NCBI GenBank assembly: GCA_949502025.1
Contig: CATBCG010000025.1
Span: 1 to 64,000 of the forward strand
DNA from: MGBC131033 sp910585655
GTDB lineage: Bacteria > Bacillota > Clostridia > Lachnospirales > Lachnospiraceae
Direction of reading: 5' to 3'
DNA length: 64,000 nt
The position numbers and the translations under genes are program-made. The notes under the pieces were generated by a model. The model ran no database searches, was not told the origin of the DNA, and saw only the letters and a list, made by a program, of their open reading frames with translations. How positions within the stretch are numbered: the stretch's first letter is position 1; each line of letters opens with the position of its first letter. Of this stretch, positions 25,937 through 35,104 are shown piece after piece.

Positions 25937-26036
25937 AAGTTCCGCGAACTTCCCTCCTGGACACCTTTCCCTAGCTCAGTTTCCGTCCGCAAAAACCGCG
26001 TCCGTAAATTGCGCTGTGTCCATCCTCGAAGTTCGC
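25937..26036. promoter_or_regulatory. Nested inverted repeats between the two ATPase genes
   Basis: The palindrome AAGTTC-N3-GAACTT lies at 25937-25951. Its right part also pairs with GAAGTTCGC at 26028-26036 (GCGAACTTC at 25944-25952), and GGACAC (25959-25964) pairs with GTGTCC (26016-26021). The same 15-bp palindrome overlaps the presumed transcription start of the operon at 33137-33151. It may be an operator for the last gene or an RNA structure that lowers its expression. Confidence 0.5.
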
Positions 26037-26043
26037 TGTTATA

Positions 26044-26763
26044 TTATAATATTTTTCCGTCTTCTAGTTCGTACACCTGGTCGCCGACGTCCATCAGACC
26101 GATATCGTGGGTGGTCATAACGAGGGTGACGCCTTCCGCTTCGATCAGATCCTTAAAAATCTTGACGACCTGCAGACCGGTATTGGTGTCTAACTCGGCA
26201 GTCGGCTCATCTGCAAAAATCACCTGCGGACGGTGAGCAATCGCTCTGGCAATCGCCACGCGTTGCTGCTCTCCGCCGGACATTTCCTGCGGCATATGGT
26301 TCATACGCTGTGCCAGACCTACCATTTTCAGACATTCCTCCACTCGCTTCCGTAGCTCCTCCTGACGACTGCCTGCGCCTGCCAAACGCAGAGCGTATTC
26401 TACGTTTTCATAGGCTGTCATCATAGGAATCAAAGCTACCGACTGGAAAACAAAGCCGATAGAGCGGCGGCGCAGATGGTTTCTTTCCTGCTCCGATAAG
26501 CCTACGATACTTTTTCCCTCGTATAACACATCTCCGGAAGAGGGCTGATCTAAGGCTCCTAAAATATTCATTAATGTAGTCTTGCCAGAACCGGAACGCC
26601 CTTTTAAAATCGTCATCGCGCCCTTAGGAATATTTGCGTCAATTCCGGACAACGCTACAAAGTCCTCGTTACCTGCCACCGGAAAACGCCGAACTACCTG
26701 CTTTGCTTCGATCAAAACTTCTTTCTTGTTTTTTCGTTCTTCTGTCTTTTCTGTCTTTCCCAT
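26044..26763 (-). CDS. ABC transporter ATPase (MacB/LolD type)
   Basis: The protein has Walker A GRSGSGKTT, Q-loop FVFQSVALIPMMTAYENVE, signature MSGGEQQRVAIARA, Walker B VIFADEPTAELD and TTHD. The ATG at 26763 follows AAAGGAAAG at a suitable distance; a TTG ten codons upstream is possible. The first 20 residues are Lys/Glu-rich. It follows the permease gene by 39 bases and should energise it, either alone or as a pair with the second ATPase. Confidence 0.9.
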   Translation of the reverse strand: MGKTEKTEERKNKKEVLIEAKQVVRRFPVAGNEDFVALSGIDANIPKGAMTILKGRSGSGKTTLMNILGALDQPSSGDVLYEGKSIVGLSEQERNHLRRRSIGFVFQSVALIPMMTAYENVEYALRLAGAGSRQEELRKRVEECLKMVGLAQRMNHMPQEMSGGEQQRVAIARAIAHRPQVIFADEPTAELDTNTGLQVVKIFKDLIEAEGVTLVMTTHDIGLMDVGDQVYELEDGKIL

Positions 26764-26802
26764 CTTTTCTTTCCTTTCTTTCGCGACAGCCAAATCCCGT
26801 CC

Positions 26803-29613
26803 TTAGCTTTCTTCGCCCAGCTTGAGCGCCTGGGAGATATTGATTCTACGTATCAGGACGCCAAGTACCACCATACAAAGCAGCAGCACCAGCCCTACGA
26901 TAACAAACAGTCGTATCATATCACCGGACTGAATCAGAATCGCTAACGGCACACTTTGATCCGAAGCGGAATAAGCAAGCTGAATCAACGGAATATATAG
27001 CCTGGAAGCTAACACACCGATTCCTGCTCCCATCGCAATCGACAGACCGGAAATAAAAATCTGTTCGTTGACCAGCATCAGCAGGATTTCTCGCATTGAC
27101 ATTCCCATAGCGCGGAAAATACCAAACAGCAGCTCCCTGGAACGGATTGACAGCACCCAATAAATCAAAAAGCCTGCTACGCACAAAATCAGCACCACGA
27201 TAAAACTAATCGTCAGAATACCGCTCGTCCCCTGAAATACTGTGTCATTTTTCAGTTCTACCAGCTCGGCAGCCGTATCGCGGAATTTTTGTATCTGCAA
27301 ATCCTGCTCCTGCGCAAAATCATAGAGAAAACGCGAGCTTCCGTTTGTTCTGATCCACACTTCGTATGGCTGGACGCCCCACTCCTCCTGAAGCTGCGCC
27401 AGGTGCGCCACAATCAGGTAGTTTGTCGTCTCCGAAAGTGTCCCGTCTTGGTTGAGTGTTTTGGTACTTTTCTCCCAGGCAGGCCAATACTCGACAAAGC
27501 CGTAAATAATTCCCATCGCCGATTGCTTATCTTTGCCCGTATAGTAAATCACGTCGCCTAGCTGATACCCTAATGTTTTAAAATTCGCAGATACCAAAAT
27601 GGCATTGGCATTCCCTGCCATCGCATTTAGATAGTCATAAGGGTGGGTCTGGTATAAGCTGGTATCAAACCATGCCGTTTCGCCGAACTCTTTTGTATGA
27701 ATGCCTAATAAGGAGACAGTAGTCAGTTTTTCCCCATTCGCCTGGACAGACAATCGATCCTGCCGCAGTACCTTTGTGACATGTTCAATTCCTTCCAATT
27801 CTTCATATTTGCTAAAATCCGGCTCCTCATAGACGATTTCCTCGTCTGCACTGCTCACGGACGCCTCGTTGCTGTTCCATTTTTCCTGTAGTACCACATC
27901 TGCGCCAATGGAATAACGCAGGTTCTTTTCGGCATTGGAAAGAATCGTCCTCGCCGTTGCCGCATTAAAAATTCCCAAAGCAACTGTCAGCATCAGAAAT
28001 ACCATAATAAAACGCTGACGACTCCCGGTACGGATAATCTGCAAAAACGACGCATATGCCGACGGACTCCACCACCGGCGGAACAAACGATATACCACCC
28101 TTGTAAAAAGAGGCAGGATACGCAGACTGACCAGCGCCGTGCCAATGATAAAAAGCGAAGAACTGATAAACAAAAGCGGATCAATGCTTTCTCCGGACAA
28201 CACCTTTTTTAGCGTTATATCCTGCTGCTGGTAGAACGAATAATACCCATACAATGCCACCGCCAAAAGCAAAATATCCAAAAACATTCTTTGCCACAGC
28301 GCTTTGTCGCTTTTTCTGCCCCGTTTCCGTTTATAGTCTACAATCGTCACACGGGAATGTTTGATCACCGGCAGCACCATAGCCGCCACAGAAACCAACG
28401 CCGCACCCAATCCATACAGCAAAACGGTTCCGTTGATTTCTACCTGCAGACTTCTTCTTTGTACAAACTCTAAAAAAGCATTCGCGGAACCAAGAGCGCG
28501 GCATAAAAAGCTTCCAAGCGGCAGCCCTACGAGCAGGCTGACCCCTGCCACCATCACAGACTGGATGAGATACACCAATAAAATCTGCCCGCGACCGGAA
28601 CCCCGGCTTTTGAGCATGGCGATTTCGTTTTGCTCCATTTCCAACATCTGCCCGGCGATCATAAAGATAAACGAGCAAAGCAGCACCAGCACCGGAACCT
28701 GCAGTACAAGCAGTGTTACCCGTACTTTGGTTTCTTTTTTTAGAAATTCCTCCAATACCCCGCAAAAGCTTTCCCGATAGCTGCTTGACATGGTTTTTCC
28801 GAATTCCTCTGTATAGGCGTTCGTCTTTTCCAGATATGATGTCACTTCGCTGCTTTTCATATCGGTATAATCCAACAGCACAAACCAATCTGCTGCCAAA
28901 TCATACTCCCCAAACTGTTCTCCTCCGAAAAGCCGTTCAAACTCTGCCTCACTGATAAAACATTCATTGTAATAAGCACTCGGTGTATACACCCAATAGG
29001 GATCGCTGCTTTCCTTATGCTCAAATACTCCGGTAATCCGTACCCGCAGCGGCTTCCCCTCCTTATCCGCCAGCTTTGGACACTCAATTACCTCGCCAAT
29101 AATAAAATTCATCTCTACCATTGCACGTTCACTGACAATTGCCTGAACCGTCCCGTCCTCCTCTGTCTCTTTATAACACTCCCCGGAAACGATACGAATA
29201 TGCTCTGTCAGATCACTCATATAGCCAATCTGTAGTGTCGTCAGCTCTCTTTGCTCTTCCTTTTCCAGCGTTGAAATACTTTTCTGTCGTTTCAAATAGC
29301 GGTGTTCTACCTGCAGCAGCTCCGCTACTCCCATATGCTTCGCTGCATCCTTTGCTGTCTGTTCTGTCTCCAAAAAACGCTTCTGCCCGCTGCCGGAGCC
29401 TCCATTAAGTTCTGATGAAAACATCATTCTTCCTGGATAGACGTTTTTTTCCTCCAAATATTTCCCCAAATCGTCGGTCAACATTCTTTGAAGAGACGCT
29501 TCGCTATACATCGGATTGCTGCATGCAATGGCGATCAGCAGTACATTTCCGATAAACAAGCTGACCACCATCCATTTTTTATGAATCAGCTTTTGTAATA
29601 CAAATCTCCACAT
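26803..29613 (-). CDS. Large FtsX/MacB-like permease
   Basis: The 936-residue protein has an N-terminal helix (about 13-33), a large extracytoplasmic domain, a first FtsX helix bundle (about 310-440, with EMEQNEIAMLKSRGSGRGQI), helices near 455 and 485, a second extracytoplasmic domain with a helix near 545, and a final bundle (about 800-930, ELLFGIFRAMGMSMREILLM). Two FtsX units in one chain is the arrangement of LolC/MacB relatives in Gram-positives (ABC3-type). Such proteins move lipoproteins, peptides or antibiotics by mechanotransmission. AGGAAAGGA precedes the start. It lies between the adaptors and the ATPases. Confidence 0.9.
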   Translation of the reverse strand: MWRFVLQKLIHKKWMVVSLFIGNVLLIAIACSNPMYSEASLQRMLTDDLGKYLEEKNVYPGRMMFSSELNGGSGSGQKRFLETEQTAKDAAKHMGVAELLQVEHRYLKRQKSISTLEKEEQRELTTLQIGYMSDLTEHIRIVSGECYKETEEDGTVQAIVSERAMVEMNFIIGEVIECPKLADKEGKPLRVRITGVFEHKESSDPYWVYTPSAYYNECFISEAEFERLFGGEQFGEYDLAADWFVLLDYTDMKSSEVTSYLEKTNAYTEEFGKTMSSSYRESFCGVLEEFLKKETKVRVTLLVLQVPVLVLLCSFIFMIAGQMLEMEQNEIAMLKSRGSGRGQILLVYLIQSVMVAGVSLLVGLPLGSFLCRALGSANAFLEFVQRRSLQVEINGTVLLYGLGAALVSVAAMVLPVIKHSRVTIVDYKRKRGRKSDKALWQRMFLDILLLAVALYGYYSFYQQQDITLKKVLSGESIDPLLFISSSLFIIGTALVSLRILPLFTRVVYRLFRRWWSPSAYASFLQIIRTGSRQRFIMVFLMLTVALGIFNAATARTILSNAEKNLRYSIGADVVLQEKWNSNEASVSSADEEIVYEEPDFSKYEELEGIEHVTKVLRQDRLSVQANGEKLTTVSLLGIHTKEFGETAWFDTSLYQTHPYDYLNAMAGNANAILVSANFKTLGYQLGDVIYYTGKDKQSAMGIIYGFVEYWPAWEKSTKTLNQDGTLSETTNYLIVAHLAQLQEEWGVQPYEVWIRTNGSSRFLYDFAQEQDLQIQKFRDTAAELVELKNDTVFQGTSGILTISFIVVLILCVAGFLIYWVLSIRSRELLFGIFRAMGMSMREILLMLVNEQIFISGLSIAMGAGIGVLASRLYIPLIQLAYSASDQSVPLAILIQSGDMIRLFVIVGLVLLLCMVVLGVLIRRINISQALKLGEES

Positions 29614-29670
29614 AGTTATCCTTTCCTGCAGCCCTCTCTTTTTTCCAGACGGCTGCTCCTCCCTATCCGC

Positions 29671-30816
29671 TTATTTAACGCCTGAAATCACTACCTCCTG
29701 ACCTTCCTCTAAGCCCGTCAGAATCCAGGCGGCTTCGGTTCCCTGCCCTGCCCGAACTACTTGACGCTTGTGCAGAGTGCCATCTTTTAGTAAATAAACA
29801 AAGCTTCCTCCGGTATCCGATTCCACAGCCATCCGATTCACCAAAAGCACCTGTTCCATAGAAACCACGTCTGCCCGAATAGACGTATTACTCCAATTTA
29901 CTTTATCCGGCAGGTCTCTCAGTTCTATAAAAGCTGTTCCTCTCCGCAAAGCATCCGGCAGAATATTATCCGCTGCCACAACCCGACCGGAAAAAGACAC
30001 CCGGTTTTTTGGCGTTCCGGTCTCTATGCTTACTTCCATGTTGTAACGCAAAGTGGCGCTGGCATCTGTCACCTGCAGCCATACCACATCCGGATTATAA
30101 AGAACCATCAGACTTTCTCCCTGCGGCAAAGTCTCCCCGCTTTTGATATAAGACAACTCTGACACTACGCCGTCTCTGGGTGCAGTAATTGTCGTCACCT
30201 CAATACGCTCCCGAAACTCCTGGACACGTTTTCTTTGCGCTTCTATCTGTTGTCCCATTGAAAGGTCGTATAACTCCAGTTCTTTTTGCGCTTTTTGATA
30301 CTCCAACGCTCCTCTGCTTTTCCCGGAGCCACCGCCGGACTGTTTCCGCCGTTCTGCCAATGCTTCTTCCATTTGCCCGCGCTGCCACTCATAGTCTGAT
30401 TCCAGCCGTTCCAACGCCAGCTCCATTTCCTGGAGCGCTACCTCGTCATATTCCACTTCAATGGTAGCCAGCGGATCCCCTTGTTTTACCTCGCTTCCCT
30501 GTTCTACCAGCCATTCGGATAATATAGCCTCTTCGCCTTCATAAGTCACCTGGCTTAGCTCCGGATAGTACACAATTCCGTCGAAGCTGCTACTCCTTGT
30601 AAACGTCCCCCGTTTTACGGTATCGGTCTGATAGGCTGTCCGCGCCTCCCCGGAGGAATCCTCTTTATTTTTTAAAATCTCCGGTGCGCTTTCTATCTGC
30701 TTTTCTTTTCCCTGTCCACAGCCGGGCAAAAGCATACTGCCCGACAGCGCCAGACAAAACAGTGCTAACAACGCAGCGCCAGACCGTACTCTGTTTCCTT
30801 TTTTAGTTTCGGACAT
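29671..30816 (-). CDS. Lipoprotein periplasmic-adaptor-like protein (HlyD/MacA type), third of three
   Basis: A signal with lipobox (LALSGSMLLPGC) anchors the protein to the membrane. It has the lipoyl-like half-motif ILSEWLVEQGSEVKQGDPLATIE, a coiled coil (about 130-195, ALERLESDYEWQRGQMEEAL), the second half-motif APRDGVVSELSYIKSGE, and a beta-barrel and C-terminal domain ending in LEEGQEVVISGVK. The ATG at 30816 is nine bases after AGGGGG; the gene overlaps the end of the preceding adaptor gene, so translation is coupled. The adaptor should link the permease to substrate or wall. Confidence 0.88.
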   Translation of the reverse strand: MSETKKGNRVRSGAALLALFCLALSGSMLLPGCGQGKEKQIESAPEILKNKEDSSGEARTAYQTDTVKRGTFTRSSSFDGIVYYPELSQVTYEGEEAILSEWLVEQGSEVKQGDPLATIEVEYDEVALQEMELALERLESDYEWQRGQMEEALAERRKQSGGGSGKSRGALEYQKAQKELELYDLSMGQQIEAQRKRVQEFRERIEVTTITAPRDGVVSELSYIKSGETLPQGESLMVLYNPDVVWLQVTDASATLRYNMEVSIETGTPKNRVSFSGRVVAADNILPDALRRGTAFIELRDLPDKVNWSNTSIRADVVSMEQVLLVNRMAVESDTGGSFVYLLKDGTLHKRQVVRAGQGTEAAWILTGLEEGQEVVISGVK

Positions 30817-31873
30817 ATACCTCATCCCCCTCTGTCAAGCCCTCTGTAATCTCCACCATCAATTCATTTCGGACGCCTGCCGCAACAGGAGTTTTTACCC
30901 GGCTGCCGGACTCTATCCGATACACATAATAACCGCTCCCGTCCCGGTACAAACAAGTAACCGGAATCACACATACCTGTTCCCTGCGATTTTGTATCAC
31001 TTGAAGCTGGGCATAATCTCCTGCCTTGATTCCTTCTGCCACTCCTTCCTTTTCCGTCAGTCGGAAATAACTGTAAAAAGAACCGTTCCGTAAAATCGCC
31101 GCTATGTATTCCGACCGATCATAGGGCAGCGGTTCTACCGGAATTTCCTCTCCGCCATATAAAATACAACAACTATCATAGCCTGCCAAAACTCCGTCGG
31201 ACAAAAATTCTGTACGAATTTGCAGTTCTTCGGAAGCCAGCACCATTAACGTACTTCCCTCTTGCAGCATCCGTCCTGGTTCCAGCGGGGCAACATAGGC
31301 GATATGACCTGCCGACTGCGCACGAATATCGCATTCTACTATCTGTTCCTGCAGGGCTGCCTCCCGTTCCCGGAGACGCTTCAATTCCAGATCCTGTGTT
31401 TCCTTTTGCTGGCGGAGTCTTAGTTCTGCTTCTTCTATCTCAAACCGTCCGCCTGACAGCCGCAGCAGCTCTAAGTCACACTCTGCTATCTCGTTACGCA
31501 GACGGTTTTCCTCCTGCTTTGCGGCTATCGCCGCTTGCTGCAACGATAGCTGTTCTTTCACTGCCTCGTCGGAGAGGCGCGCCAGCAAATCTCCCTCTTC
31601 GACTTGATCGCCTTCCTTGACAAATATTTCTCCTAACAGACCGCTATGCTCTGCTGTCACCTCGCTGGTCACAGGTACGACCTGCGCCTCACAGCTTACC
31701 CATTGATAGATATCCTCTCTCTTTACTTCAATGGTATCTACGCTGATGCTTACAGGCTCCTCTAGCTGCGGCGCCTGTATTTCTTTTGCCTGGCAGCCGC
31801 CAAGCAGCCCTGCCGATAGCAGCAAAAGTACTGCTGCCGCACCCTTTCTGCCTCTCCTTTGCAAACGCTTCAT
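30803..31873 (-). CDS. Lipoprotein adaptor (HlyD/MacA type), second of three
   Basis: The lipobox LLSAGLLGGC is near the N-terminus. The lipoyl half-motifs are LLGEIFVKEGDQVEEGDLLAR and AQSAGHIAYVAPLEPG, with a coiled coil of about 75 residues between them. The C-terminus has YYVYRIESGSRVKTPVAAGV and ends in EGDEVYVRN, as in membrane fusion proteins. It overlaps the next adaptor gene by 14 bases. The three adaptors differ clearly in sequence, so they are not simple duplicates. Confidence 0.88.
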   Translation of the reverse strand: MKRLQRRGRKGAAAVLLLLSAGLLGGCQAKEIQAPQLEEPVSISVDTIEVKREDIYQWVSCEAQVVPVTSEVTAEHSGLLGEIFVKEGDQVEEGDLLARLSDEAVKEQLSLQQAAIAAKQEENRLRNEIAECDLELLRLSGGRFEIEEAELRLRQQKETQDLELKRLREREAALQEQIVECDIRAQSAGHIAYVAPLEPGRMLQEGSTLMVLASEELQIRTEFLSDGVLAGYDSCCILYGGEEIPVEPLPYDRSEYIAAILRNGSFYSYFRLTEKEGVAEGIKAGDYAQLQVIQNRREQVCVIPVTCLYRDGSGYYVYRIESGSRVKTPVAAGVRNELMVEITEGLTEGDEVYVRN

Positions 31874-31923
31874 TTTCCTTGTTCTCCTATGCTTCCTTTT
31901 TTATGTACCGGCACTTTGCTCCA

Positions 31924-32985
31924 TTATTTTACAATCACCGTCTCTCCAAATTTCAATCCGGACAAAATCTCTGTTTTCTGATTCCCCTGCAGACCTGTTT
32001 CAATATATTTCATTGCCTTAATGCCGTTCTCGTCCTCATAATAGACAACAGAGTCTTCTCCTACCCGCTTAATCGCCTGATTTGCCAGGCAAAGCACGTC
32101 CTTCCGTTCCTCTAATACAATCGTAGCGCTTCCTTTGCTGCCCATTTCCGGCTGCCCGTCTCCGGCGGAGATTACAAAATAAACTTCCTCCTGCGGCTTT
32201 TCTTCCGAAAACCGTACCTGTGTTTCATAGACCGTGCTGCTGACAATAACGCTTACCGAATCTCCTTCCTGCAGCATATCGGCTTCGGCAGCGTCCGCTA
32301 CAAAATAGCATTCTTCTCCGCTGACAATCCGCAGCACTACTTCATCCTTTTTTGACGTCTGCCCTGCCAAATCGCTCTTTACATAAAAAATACTTCCATC
32401 CATCGGTGCGATCAGCCTTCTGGCGTCAATCTTTTTCTGAAGCGCCTCCAATCTCGCCTCCAACAGCTCTAACTCCTGCGCTCCCTCCCGAAGTTGCTTT
32501 TCATAATGCTCCTCGGCTTGGCTTTCGCTCTCTCCGGATGCCTGCATCCGCCTTCTTTCCAGATCCAACAGCTCTACCAAATGCTTTTGCTCTAGCTCCT
32601 TTTCCTCTCTCTGTGCATCTACCGCCTGCCATTCGTCCGGCAGATTTCCCATATTAAGCTCTGCCAGCAAATCCCCTTGCTCCACAATATCCCCTAAAGA
32701 CACGTACAAATCCTGTACCCGTTCTCCGGATACCCCAAAGGAAAGCTGACTCTCCTGCGCAGAAGAATACACGCAGGAAACCTTTTTCGTCAATTGTATA
32801 TCTTCTTTGGATACCGACGTATAGCTGTAATCCTCAGACTCATATTCCCGTACCGTCGGCGCCGTACCATACTCTTCCTCTTGAGGCAGCAGCCCACAGG
32901 AGGACAGCAGCAAACAGCATACAAGCAGCAATACTCCGGCTTTTATACGTCCGTCTACCAGACATTTTCCCCGTTTTGGTATCAT
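31924..32985 (-). CDS. Lipoprotein adaptor (HlyD/MacA type), first gene of the export operon
   Basis: The lipobox is CLLLSSCGLL. The protein has the lipoyl half-motifs VQDLYVSLGDIVEQGDLLAEL and LIAPMDGSIFYVKSDLAGQ, a coiled coil between them (about 120-185) and a C-terminal barrel ending in KFGETVIVK. GGGAAGGA lies before the ATG at 32985. The leader of about 165 bases from the promoter at 33157-33185 holds several short hairpins, for instance GTCGC/GCGAC and GCAGG/CCTGC, which could attenuate the operon. Confidence 0.88.
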   Translation of the reverse strand: MIPKRGKCLVDGRIKAGVLLLVCCLLLSSCGLLPQEEEYGTAPTVREYESEDYSYTSVSKEDIQLTKKVSCVYSSAQESQLSFGVSGERVQDLYVSLGDIVEQGDLLAELNMGNLPDEWQAVDAQREEKELEQKHLVELLDLERRRMQASGESESQAEEHYEKQLREGAQELELLEARLEALQKKIDARRLIAPMDGSIFYVKSDLAGQTSKKDEVVLRIVSGEECYFVADAAEADMLQEGDSVSVIVSSTVYETQVRFSEEKPQEEVYFVISAGDGQPEMGSKGSATIVLEERKDVLCLANQAIKRVGEDSVVYYEDENGIKAMKYIETGLQGNQKTEILSGLKFGETVIVK

Positions 32986-33136
32986 CGTTATCGTCCTTCC
33001 CTTTTTTGTGATATGTAAAATATAAAATTAAGAGTCCCACAAAGCAGGATTCTTCGCCTGCGGCGGGTCGCTTTAGCGACATATTACCACTCCGCTGTAG
33101 TGCGCATCCCGCCCGGAGGGCTTTTGTATGATAGGG

Positions 33137-33151
33137 AAGTTCGGAGAACTT
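33137..33151. promoter_or_regulatory. Palindrome AAGTTC-N3-GAACTT at the export operon start
   Basis: A perfect 6-bp inverted repeat with a 3-base spacer lies 6 to 20 bases beyond the -10 box, over the presumed transcription start. Extended on one side, 17 of 19 bases match the site at 25937-25955. The position is that of a repressor operator. Confidence 0.55.
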
Positions 33152-33156
33152 TCCTA

Positions 33157-33185
33157 ATTATACAAAAAAGCCATAGTTTCCCCAA
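33157..33185 (-). promoter_or_regulatory. Promoter of the export operon, inside the ftsH terminator
   Basis: On the minus strand TTGGGG (33185-33180), 17 bases, then TATAAT (33162-33157) preceded by TG, an extended -10. The -35 box lies in the loop of the ftsH terminator and the T-run forms the spacer, so readthrough, termination and initiation share the same bases. Confidence 0.6.
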
Positions 33186-33208
33186 ACATTCTGGAAGAAA
33201 CTATGGCT
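33163..33208 (-). terminator. Terminator of the tilS-hpt-ftsH operon
   Basis: A 12-bp stem (AGCCATAGTTTC with GAAACTATGGCT) with a 16-base loop is followed on the minus strand by TTTTTTG. It lies 23 bases after the ftsH stop codon. Confidence 0.85.
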
Positions 33209-33230
33209 ATCCGCACATTACCTATCTTAA

Positions 33231-35057
33231 TTATGCTCCGAACAGAGCTTCAAACTCATCCCGTCCGATTCTTTCCTTTTCCATCAGCAGCGCCGCGCAG
33301 TCGTGCAGTACCTGTATATGCTCCGTAATAATGGCTTTTGCCTCGGCATAGCAGGAATCAATGATCTTCTTTACCTCTCCATCGATTCGGTTCGCAATCT
33401 CTTCGCTGTAGCTTCTGGTATGTGCCAAATCTCTTCCAATAAATACCTCATCGTCATCGTTGTCATAATTGACCAATCCAATCGAATCCGTAAAGCCGTA
33501 ACGTGTTACCATTGCTCTTGCCGTCTTGGTAGCGACTTTGATATCGCCGGAAGCACCTGTTGTAATATCGTCAAAAATCAGCTCTTCCGCAATACGTCCA
33601 CCCAGACTGACAATGATATCCTGACGCATCCGCCCCTTGGTATTGAACATCTCGTCCTTTTCCGGCAGCGGCATCGTATATCCGGCAGCGCCCTGTCCGG
33701 TCGGGATAACCGATACGGTATATACCGGACCGACATCCGGAAGCACATGGAACAAAATTGCATGCCCTGCCTCATGATATGCGGTAATCCGCTTCTCTTT
33801 TTCGGAAATAATCCGGCTCTTTTTCTCCGTACCAATTCCTACTTTGATAAAAGACTTTTTGATATCCTCTTCTTTTAAAAACTTTCGATCTTCTCTCGCC
33901 GCCCGAATCGCCGCTTCGTTTAACAGGTTTTCCAAATCTGCCCCGGTAAAGCCCGCTGTCGTCTGCGCCACTTGTTTTAAGTCCACATCCTCTGCCAACG
34001 GCTTTCCTTTTGCATGGACTGCCAGAATTTCCTCTCTGCCCTTAACATCTGGTCTTCCTACCACTACTTTCCGGTCAAACCGTCCCGGACGTAAAATCGC
34101 CGGATCAAGAATATCTACCCGGTTTGTCGCCGCCATCACGATGATACCCTCGTTAGCCCCAAAGCCGTCCATCTCTACTAAAAGCTGGTTTAAGGTCTGC
34201 TCTCTCTCGTCGTGACCGCCGCCCATACCGGCGCCACGCCTTCTTGCCACCGCGTCGATCTCGTCAATAAAAACGATACACGGAGAATTCCGCTTGGCAT
34301 CGTCAAATAAATCCCTTACACGGGAAGCACCGACACCAACAAACATTTCTACGAAATCAGAACCGGATATGCTAAAAAACGGTACGCCTGCTTCTCCTGC
34401 CACCGCCTTTGCAAGTAACGTCTTACCAGTTCCCGGAGGGCCTGTCAGAATCACGCCTTTTGGTATTCTGGCTCCCACCTCCCGGTACTTTTGAGGGCTT
34501 TTTAAAAAGTCTACAATCTCCTCTAACTCTTCCTTTTCCTCCTTTAATCCTGCCACGCTGTCAAACGTCACCTTACGGTCTTTGTCTGTAGACATCCTTG
34601 CACGGCTCCGTCCAAAGTTCATCATCCTGGAACCGCCCGCGCTGCCTCCCGTCTGGTTCGTCATAAACATCAGCAGAACAAATACCAGAATAAAGCCCAG
34701 TAAATATGGCAGAATGCTGACAAACCAGCCTGGCTTTGTCACATCATGAATATAGAAATTTGTAAATCCCGCCTCGTCTAAAATCCTTACGATATTTTCT
34801 ACATTGTTGATATAAAAGGACTTTATTTCCTCGCCTTCTCCTGTTTTCACGGCGATCTGTATTTCTCCGGTCGGAGCTTCTACATTCTGGTAGATTTCCA
34901 CTCCCGTTATCTTCCCGCTTTGCAGATCCTCCTGAAACATGACCTCATTATAGACCTCCTGGTGGCTGTTATATAGGTTGTCTGATATCAGCATGGCTGC
35001 TATAATCAGTCCCAGTACCAGCAGATAAAAGCCCATGCCCTTCATTTGCTTTCTCAC
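33231..35057 (-). CDS. ftsH: ATP-dependent zinc metalloprotease FtsH
   Basis: FtsH is a hexameric membrane AAA+ protease that degrades membrane and short-lived proteins and in spore formers affects entry into sporulation. Two membrane helices (about 10-30 and 105-130) flank the extracytoplasmic domain. The AAA domain has Walker A GPPGTGKT, Walker B CIVFIDEIDA and the SRH (ATNRVDILDPAILRPGRFDR). The zinc site is YHEAGHAI. The GTG at 35057 sits eight bases after GGAGG and is preferred; an ATG five codons earlier is the alternative. It follows hpt by some 45 bases, as in Bacillus. Confidence 0.96.
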   Translation of the reverse strand: MRKQMKGMGFYLLVLGLIIAAMLISDNLYNSHQEVYNEVMFQEDLQSGKITGVEIYQNVEAPTGEIQIAVKTGEGEEIKSFYINNVENIVRILDEAGFTNFYIHDVTKPGWFVSILPYLLGFILVFVLLMFMTNQTGGSAGGSRMMNFGRSRARMSTDKDRKVTFDSVAGLKEEKEELEEIVDFLKSPQKYREVGARIPKGVILTGPPGTGKTLLAKAVAGEAGVPFFSISGSDFVEMFVGVGASRVRDLFDDAKRNSPCIVFIDEIDAVARRRGAGMGGGHDEREQTLNQLLVEMDGFGANEGIIVMAATNRVDILDPAILRPGRFDRKVVVGRPDVKGREEILAVHAKGKPLAEDVDLKQVAQTTAGFTGADLENLLNEAAIRAAREDRKFLKEEDIKKSFIKVGIGTEKKSRIISEKEKRITAYHEAGHAILFHVLPDVGPVYTVSVIPTGQGAAGYTMPLPEKDEMFNTKGRMRQDIIVSLGGRIAEELIFDDITTGASGDIKVATKTARAMVTRYGFTDSIGLVNYDNDDDEVFIGRDLAHTRSYSEEIANRIDGEVKKIIDSCYAEAKAIITEHIQVLHDCAALLMEKERIGRDEFEALFGA

Positions 35058-35104
35058 TCCTGTTTCCTCCATTCCTGCGCACAGCGCATATTTTCATTCC
35101 ATTT

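Noticed and set aside
28331..28888. 185-codon minus-strand frame inside the permease gene
   Set aside because: It lies wholly within the intact permease reading frame, is rich in Arg/Gly/Ala as shadow frames are, and lacks a start signal.
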